A DNA stretch of 64,000 nucleotides from Poa pratensis (taxonomy: Eukaryota > Streptophyta > Magnoliopsida > Poales > Poaceae), in NCBI GenBank assembly GCA_947311845.1, contig CAMZMU010000059.1:42292982-42356981 (forward strand), written 5' to 3'. The position numbers were made by a program, and so were the translations under genes. Each line of letters opens with the position of its first letter. The stretch's first letter is position 1. Of this stretch, positions 58,113 to 64,000 are shown piece after piece. Under the pieces are notes generated by a model. It was not told the DNA's origin. It did no database searches and saw only the letters and a program-made list of their open reading frames with translations.

Positions 58113-58500
58113 GTAGTCCCCGGAAAGGTTTAAGTTCTTCGTTTGCCGTCTTTGTGAAACACGGGCTTTCGCCTTTGTGCAAGGCGGACAGAAGAGCTTG
58201 GAGCATTCCAAAATGAGACATTCAGTCTGCCTTAAGGATTAAGCCGAACTCTCCTGCACTTGGAACAATCTGGCAGAAAGATTCTGTCAGCGTTGAGTCT
58301 TGTCGTGACGTCACCGCAGTCAAAGCCAGTCCACGACAGTCTGGACAGGCAGAGAGACGTTGTGCCGCCATTACTGCTATTTTTCCGCACACGATCTCCG
58401 AGGCGTGCGGGAGAAGATGCCCACTAACTGACCGTTGCGGGACGCGTGGCGAAAATCACGCGAGCGTTATCTCACCGCACTAATCGCGGCGCACGGCCCC

Positions 58501-58509
58501 CATAAAAGG
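58501..58509 (+). promoter_or_regulatory. TATA-like box before the antisense accessory gene
   Basis: CATAAAAGG in GGCCCCCATAAAAGGGGAAC, about 110 bp upstream of ATG 58615 and facing it. It implies that the accessory gene is transcribed on its own, opposite to gag-pol. Confidence 0.45.
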
Positions 58510-58614
58510 GGAACTGATTTTCTCCATCGGATTCATTTCCTGTTCATCGTCCTCCTCGCTCTCATCCTATCTGAACTCCGGCGAGCTCCTCCACCACCAC
58601 CTACGCACCCCCGC

Positions 58615-61600
58615 ATGGAGAGCTCCGATGCAACCGCGGGAGCAGCAACGGCAGCGGCGTCGGCGGCGGCGGAGGGACAAGATCTGGTCATGAGGGGATC
58701 GAGCACCGCGGACGCATCTGCATCTCGCGCGGCAGCGGCGACAAGTTCTGCGACCACCTCCATTGAAGCAGAGAAGAATGCCCAGCCCTCCGACGAGGGC
58801 GATGCGGCGGAGGCAGAGGAGGAGGGAGAGGAAGCTTCATCCCGCAACTGGGCAGCTTCCACCATCACCGACGCGGACCTCACGCAGCTGGAAAAGGAGG
58901 GCATCCTTCCACCACAGGAGAAATGCCACTGGCGGTCAGCGTACGGCCACCCTGCTCCAGATCCCGCCGGCGATGAACGAGTGCTCCTCGTCTCACATCT
59001 CCTCCGCGGTTTGTCTTTGCCTCCGCATCCTTTTTTCCAATCAGTCTTAGACTACTACGGCCTTCAGCCTCACAGCGTAGGCCCCAATAGCATCTTGTAC
59101 ATAGCTGGCTTTATGGCTTTATTCGAAGGATACTTAGGCATAGAGCCCAGCTTAGAATTCTTCAAGTACTGCTTTACTTGCAAGCGCCAAACAGAGAAGG
59201 AAGAACTGCTTTCCTTAGGAACAGTTAGCATCAACCTTCGTAGAGGCAGAGACTGGTATCCTAAGGCGCCAAAAATAGATTCCATTAAAGGCTGGAATAG
59301 TTCCTTCTTCTACTGCAAAGACATGGCGCCAGTAGGCAAAGACATAGGACTTCCTCGCTTTTCTCCTTTGCCTGCGGAGCCTCGCCTTTCTTGGGGCGAG
59401 AAACCACTAAAGGTCCTTCCTGACAACCTCCGTCGCATGCAAAGGCGGATTGAGTATTTGACAAAGACTGCTGTGCCCAAGCTTACGGGCGCAGACACCA
59501 TCCTATGCTGGTTGTCAAGACGAATCCAGCCTTTGAAAGATCGCAAAGGACTCATGTGCCACTACACGGATCAGAAGAAAGATCCCCTCCGTGTTAGTGA
59601 GAGTGACCTTACGCAAGACGCCCTTGTGTATCGCTTTAAGAGGATTGCCAAGGAAAGGATCAGCTGACAGAGCAGCGTCCTATGTACACAGCCGCCAACC
59701 CAGCTCCAAAGGTAAGGCATTTACCACTACTGTTTTTATACTTCCACAATGTTTGCCTTACTAACACCACTTTTGATTTCAGCTCGCCCTTTTGCCGGAT
59801 AATCTGCTGGCTCCTTTGTTTTACGTGCCTGAAGCGGCACCCGAGCCCTCAAAGACTCGGAAACGAAAGGCTTCAGGAGCTACTGCAGCAACTTCAGCAG
59901 CAGAAAGGCGGAAGCGTGAGAAAGCCATCCCTGTTAACGCCGAAGTGCTCGACATTGAGGACGATGAAGATGCGGCCTTCAATGCTCCAGTACAGAAGTA
60001 AGCCGAACCTTGATTTCTTTAGTAATACGAACAATGTCTATGAATGTTATCTTATTTTGTATGTGATTTGCAGGATCAAACCAACTGCACCTCTCAAGAG
60101 GAAGAAAGCAATTTCTTCCAGGCAAAGAAAGACTGAGCCTTCTCCAGCCATCGCTCCCCCCACTCCCTCCGTTCAACAAGAGACAGCCCCAGGCCCATCT
60201 GAAGATCATCATATAGATCTGGACTCGGCCGTCTTACCTGATAAGACGGAAACTGAAAAGTTGGCCAGGGCTGCCGCTGCTGGGAAGGCGGCGGTACTTC
60301 AGTCAGAAGAGCCGAACGAGCCCATTACTCGTGAGGCTATCCGCAACATGGTGAAGCAAGAGCTCTTTGACGACGAGGGGTACATCTTACCCAACATCGC
60401 CGCCATGCTTGCCGATGAGAAGGAGCGCAACGAGCCGCCTCCGAAGCTAAGGCCAGTTGGCCAACATTGACCATCTTGAACCTGGAAGATAATTGTGACG
60501 AGCTGTACGTCACAATGAAGAAGAGCTACAAAGCCTTGAAGGCCATGATGCAGGTAAACATTCCGTCTTTATGTACATACTAGTCCCCGGGCATTACGTT
60601 GTGCTTTGACTAAGCCGACGTAATGGCCTTTCTTTAATGTTGATAAAGACTCAGTCCCCAAGCCCATTGTAGCATACCTTACTGTCTTTACCTTTCTTAC
60701 TTACTACTACCCTTGCCTTAGCAGAGCAGTGAGCAACTTACATGCGATCTATGGTACTCACTGAGTAACCAAAGGCAAGTGCTCAAGCAAGCCGTCGCCG
60801 AAAATAAGGCGAACAAAGGTAAATGTTGTTCTTTCACATGCAATGTGACTTTAGTTCATTTTAAGACATAAGATGCTCAACACATGCAATGTGTTTGCGC
60901 AGCTGTTGTGGCGAAGGCAAAACAGATCGTCAGCGAGACTGGCGATATAGAAGTGGTAAGGCGGGAAAATGCCGCCTTGTTTAAGCAACTGGAGGAGAAC
61001 CGAAAGACGGCCGAGGCCAATCTTAAAGCCGTCCAAGACAGCGCCGCTGAAGGACAGAACGCACTGAAGGCAGAACTTTTGAAACTGCAGCGACAGGCTG
61101 AAAAGGATGGGCTCCTAATCCAGAGCTTACAAGGTCGTCTTGAACGCCAAGCTGATGAGAGCACCGCCATTGACGAGAAACTGCTAAGTGAGTCTTTCTT
61201 CTTTACTTCTCGCACTTTCTGTCACTTTTCGCCTTTATTCAAACAGTTCATGCGCCTTAATTTTTTCCATTCCTCCCTTCCTCAGTTCCAGCTGGATTTG
61301 GGGAAAGGCTTACCTCTGAGACGCGCCTGGAGCTTATCTTGGAGTGTGGCGAGATTGTGTCAGGGCTGTATGCTGCGGGAAGAGACGTTGTTGCCAACAT
61401 CTTCCCAAAACAGCTGCCCCAAGTGACAAACACCAGCAACTTGCTGCCACTTCTTCAGAACTGCGTCCCAGAGGTGGTGGAGCGTCTTCGCTCAGCAGCT
61501 AGAGGCGGAGCAAAACTTGCTCTAGGACTTGTTCGCGGCCACTACCCCGAGTCAACATGTGGCGCGTTATCAAGTGTTTCCCAGCCAAGGACAGAGACGG

Positions 61601-61892
61601 CAACGAGCTCGTCAAAGAAAAGGTCTATGCCTCTGTCTCTGGCTTTGCCTCAGCCGTTGCGGAGATGGTAGACTTGTCTATCTTCTTCTCCAAGAAGCCT
61701 GTGCCTCCCCGTCCTGACGACGTGTCTGATGACGAAGCCGAAGCCCCACCACTGGCAATGGCGATGAGTCAGAAGACGGAAATGAAGAAGAAGAAGAAGG
61801 CGAGTCTGAAGCTACGCTGGATCCATCCAAGTCCCCTGTGCCTTCGCCTCCTCAGTCCCCTGCATAAGATGCAGGAAAAAACTTTGCATTAA
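58615..61892 (+). CDS. Antisense accessory gene of Tat element (putative gypsy-type transposon domain), with introns
   Basis: The first exon is taken from ATG 58615 (MESSDATAGAATAAASAAAE) because a TATA-like box lies at 58501. The frame is also open from 58435. An acidic Ala/Ser/Glu-rich N-terminus is followed by the domain annotated in plants as 'putative gypsy type transposon' (SVGPNSILYIAGFMALFEGY, EFFKYCFTCKRQTEKEELLS, RRGRDWYPKAPK). Likely splice sites: donor CCAAAG|GTAAGG at 59711, acceptor at 59782, donor at about 59999, acceptor at about 60073, donors near 60553 and 60820, acceptors near 60732 and 60901, donor at about 61187, acceptor at about 61285. Later exons encode a basic region (KTRKRKASGATAA) and a coiled coil (RRENAALFKQLEENRKTAEA), then MWRVIKCFPAKDRDGNELVK near the end. 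Several frame changes (about 60465, 61555) suggest decay. Function unknown. Confidence 0.7.
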
Positions 61893-62430
61893 GCGTGTCA
61901 TGAAAGATGGCACAAAAGACTTGTTAAGTTATGTTTTGTAATGGCAGGAGCCTTTTTATCTGTTGAACATGTTTGTTTTGCAACGCATGCACTTATTTTT
62001 AAAAGGCTTGCAAACTATGCTCCTTATCCGTCTTCAAGTTTTCTGGCTTATATGCTTTAGCCTTTTCGTATGCTGGCAGAACCTAAAGCACGGAACACTT
62101 CGCTGGCAACAGGGTTAGTAACCAAACTGTTTAAACACAGAAACGGCGCCGGCTTTTGGTGCGTAAAGCATCTACTAAGACAAGCCAGCATATATGCGAT
62201 CAGATAAATACTCTTAGACGGATGCAATTTTAATTTTTGTAAGGCCTTAAGGCAAAAGCATCATGTGAGTAACCACAAGCACGAAGCCAATTCGGGTTAA
62301 CATTGATATTTTTATCGAAATATATGATCAAATGGAAATAAAAGACGGCGAGAACTCATGCATAAAAATAATTGAGGGAACCAAAGACTTTTATTTCATA
62401 ATCATATATGGTGTGATTACAATAGAATTG
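61893..62430. other. Spacer between accessory gene and integrase
   Basis: AT-rich, no ORF. It holds the convergent 3' ends of the two opposing transcription units. Confidence 0.6.
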
Positions 62431-63569
62431 CTAAGTGTAAAAAGGACGTAGCTGCTCAATGTTCCAAGGACGTTTCGTCTCCTTGAGCACTGCTTCTTCG
62501 TTCCTTTTCCTTTTGCGGCCTCTTTTCTTTTTCTTCTCGATATCACGGAGGTCCACAAGATAATATGCCCCGTTCTTAAGCGCTTTGCTGATAACGAAGG
62601 GTCCTTCCCATATGGGAGATAGTTTGTGCTCCTTTTGCTGAACAAGGCGAAGCACCAAATCGCCTTCTCGAAACGATCTCCGTCTTACCTTGCGACTGTG
62701 GTAACGCCGCATGTTCTGCTGATAAATGGCGGAGCGCTGAAGCGCTATCTCACGCTCTTCTTCGAGAAGGTCTAAGCCATCCTGTCTGGCTTCTTCTGCG
62801 TCTGCTTCAACGTAGGCTGTTACACGAGGTGTGTCGTGCAGGACATCGGTTGGGAGTACCGCTTCAGCGCCATATATGAGAAAGAAAGGGGTATAGCCTG
62901 TTGCGCTGCTTGGAGTTGTGCGTATGCTCCATAAGACAGCAGGTAATTCTTCTACCCATGCTCCAGCTGCTCTATGCAAAGGCACTTCTAATCTTGGCTT
63001 TATTCCCTGTAGATTATACTGTTGGTTCGCTCAACTTGGCCATTCGATTGTGGATGAGCCACAGATGCTAAGTCCAAACGAATACCAACTTCACCACAGT
63101 ACTTTGCCAGTTCTCCTACGGCGAAGTTTGTCCCATTGTCCGTAATGATACTGTGGGGGACGCCAAATCTCGTTATAACCTCAATGACGAACTTCTTGGC
63201 TGTTGCCCCATCAAGCTTTTTTATGGGCTTAGCTTCAACCCACTTGGTGTATTTATCCACCGCAACTAAGAGATGTTTGACGCCGCCTCGCGCAGTCCTG
63301 AATGGACCTACCATGTCCAGTCCCCAGACCGCAAATGGCCACGTGATTGGAATGGTGCGCAATTCCTGGGCTGGCATCTTTGGCTGTCTTGCATACTTTT
63401 GGCATCCAACGCATTTCTTGACGAGTTCTTCTGCGTCTTGCTTTGCTGTGAGCCAGTAGAATCCATGTCTAAAAGCTTTGGCGACAATTGCTCGGGCAGA
63501 GGCATGATGACCGCAACATCCACCATGGATCTCTTCTAGTATCTCTGTCCTTCTTCCGGCGAAACGCAT
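62431..63569 (-). pseudogene. Tat integrase, one frameshift
   Basis: 63569-63000: a zinc-finger HHCC region (GCCGHHASARAIVAKAF, KKCVGCQKYARQ), then the catalytic triad in WGLDMVGPF, IITDNGTNF and SNGQVERTN. The frame then ends at YRE-stop (63002-63000). The continuation (PLHRAAGAWVEELPAVLWSI to KRPWNIEQLRPFYT, stop near 62431) is one base out of frame, consistent with a single-base deletion in ATC-TACAGG near 63013. The C-terminal part has the usual GDLVLRLV and WEGPFVISKAL modules. All three catalytic residues remain. Confidence 0.88.
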
Positions 63570-63649
63570 CGTTGATATACACCTGTGGTACTCCGCTTGT
63601 ATAGCTCTCCATTTATTATTGTGTATGCCTTAGCTCTGCGCACAACTTG

Positions 63650-63953
63650 CCGCCTTAATACTTCATCCTCTGGCTCTTCCTTGTTAAGGAGGAAATTTAT
63701 GTAGGGCTGTGTCCATCTGGCTTCACCAGCATGACGGAAACAGACTGCGAAGCCATGGGGTCATCCTCATCTCCGCCTTTAATAGACGGCACGTACAGGT
63801 GCTCCAAAATATATCGGAGGGCACCTTCGATCTTTTCGAGCCCATTCTGGCTAAGGCGTCCGCTGCTTCATTTTCCTCCCTTTTGATATGCTTGACTTCT
63901 AAGCCGATAAAACACCGACCAAACTCGTCTACCGTGCGTCGGTATTCAGCCAT
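63650..63953 (-). pseudogene. Tat RNase H C-terminal part
   Basis: AEYRRTVDEFGRCFIGLEVK, then HIKREENEAADALARMG, is the C-terminal half of a plant-type RNase H. The following VPSDIFW... region changes frame (a second reading gives PSIKGGDEDDPMASQ), so at least one indel is present. It links to reverse transcriptase beyond the window edge. Confidence 0.75.
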
Positions 63954-64000
63954 TGTAGGGCTCTTCGCGTCCCATGCCCCTTCTAACTGTTGAACAACGA

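Larger units (their letters stand above)
57597..64000 (-). mobile_element. Tat-lineage Gypsy retrotransposon, 3' half (continues beyond window)
   Basis: Read on the minus strand: RNase H tail (63953-63723), integrase (63569-62431), a long antisense accessory gene (58615-61892 on the plus strand), a PPT-like GGGGACTAC and the 3' LTR. Accessory genes placed antisense between integrase and the 3' LTR, and an additional plant-type RNase H (EVKHIKREENEAADALARMG), are characteristic of the Tat group. The 5' LTR, gag, protease and RT lie outside the window. One frameshift in integrase is seen. The family is not assigned. Confidence 0.85.

Overview
The window is plant nuclear DNA, almost certainly from a Triticeae grass (wheat, Aegilops or barley type). 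Evidence: a 10.5 kb Athila-lineage Gypsy element of the kind abundant in Triticeae, Stowaway MITEs with TA target duplications, long intron-rich genes of plant families, and many nested insertions. Sequence between genes is mostly transposon-derived. There is no sign of bacterial or organellar gene organisation.

Left part (1-13.9 kb): LTR-like sequence with a short dyad repeat, a non-autonomous CACTA element (1740-3203, AAT target duplication), and a poly(A) retroposon (4712-5367, 16-bp target duplication). Then comes a decayed minus-strand cluster of plant class II O-methyltransferase genes. One nearly intact copy (5844-8717) is split by a small LTR element (6827-8299). One copy is multiply frameshifted (10186-11397). 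Two fragments (3282-3419, 9002-9115) complete the cluster. Several MITEs follow.

Central genes: a VOZ transcription factor gene (plus, 14165-17097) and the gene for translation factor eIF2 gamma (minus, 19076-22770, eight coding exons, all phases consistent, 464 aa) converge on each other. A hAT element lies between them. Intron 1 of eIF2 gamma holds a SINE-like retroposon built partly from 5S rRNA sequence. To the right are an unrecognised beta-propeller-like pseudogene (26.2-27.6 kb) and two 5'-truncated LINEs.

29.5-48.7 kb: a two-gene block, consisting of a secreted eight-cysteine defensin-like peptide gene and a PP28/PDAP1-type phosphoprotein gene, has been duplicated. The left block keeps an intact peptide gene but only a fragment of the phosphoprotein gene. 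The right block keeps both genes. The blocks are now 14 kb apart because an LTR, a Copia remnant and a complete Athila element (32446-42904, near-identical 1.5 kb LTRs, inserted inside the Copia RNase H region) lie between them. The Athila carries gag, pol and an extra coiled-coil ORF downstream of pol.

49-57.4 kb: two tandem F-box genes, both broken. A 3.95 kb non-autonomous Helitron (49532-53484) separates the first from its upstream flank.

57.6-64 kb: the 3' half of a Tat-lineage Gypsy element on the minus strand: RNase H tail, integrase, a long antisense accessory gene on the plus strand with apparent introns and a TATA-like box, and the 3' LTR (57597-58112). It runs off the window. No wholly new system is proven. 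The best candidates for follow-up are the two retrotransposon accessory ORFs with apparent internal promoters, the 5S-derived SINE, and the VOZ gene with a frameshift that an upstream splice donor could bypass.
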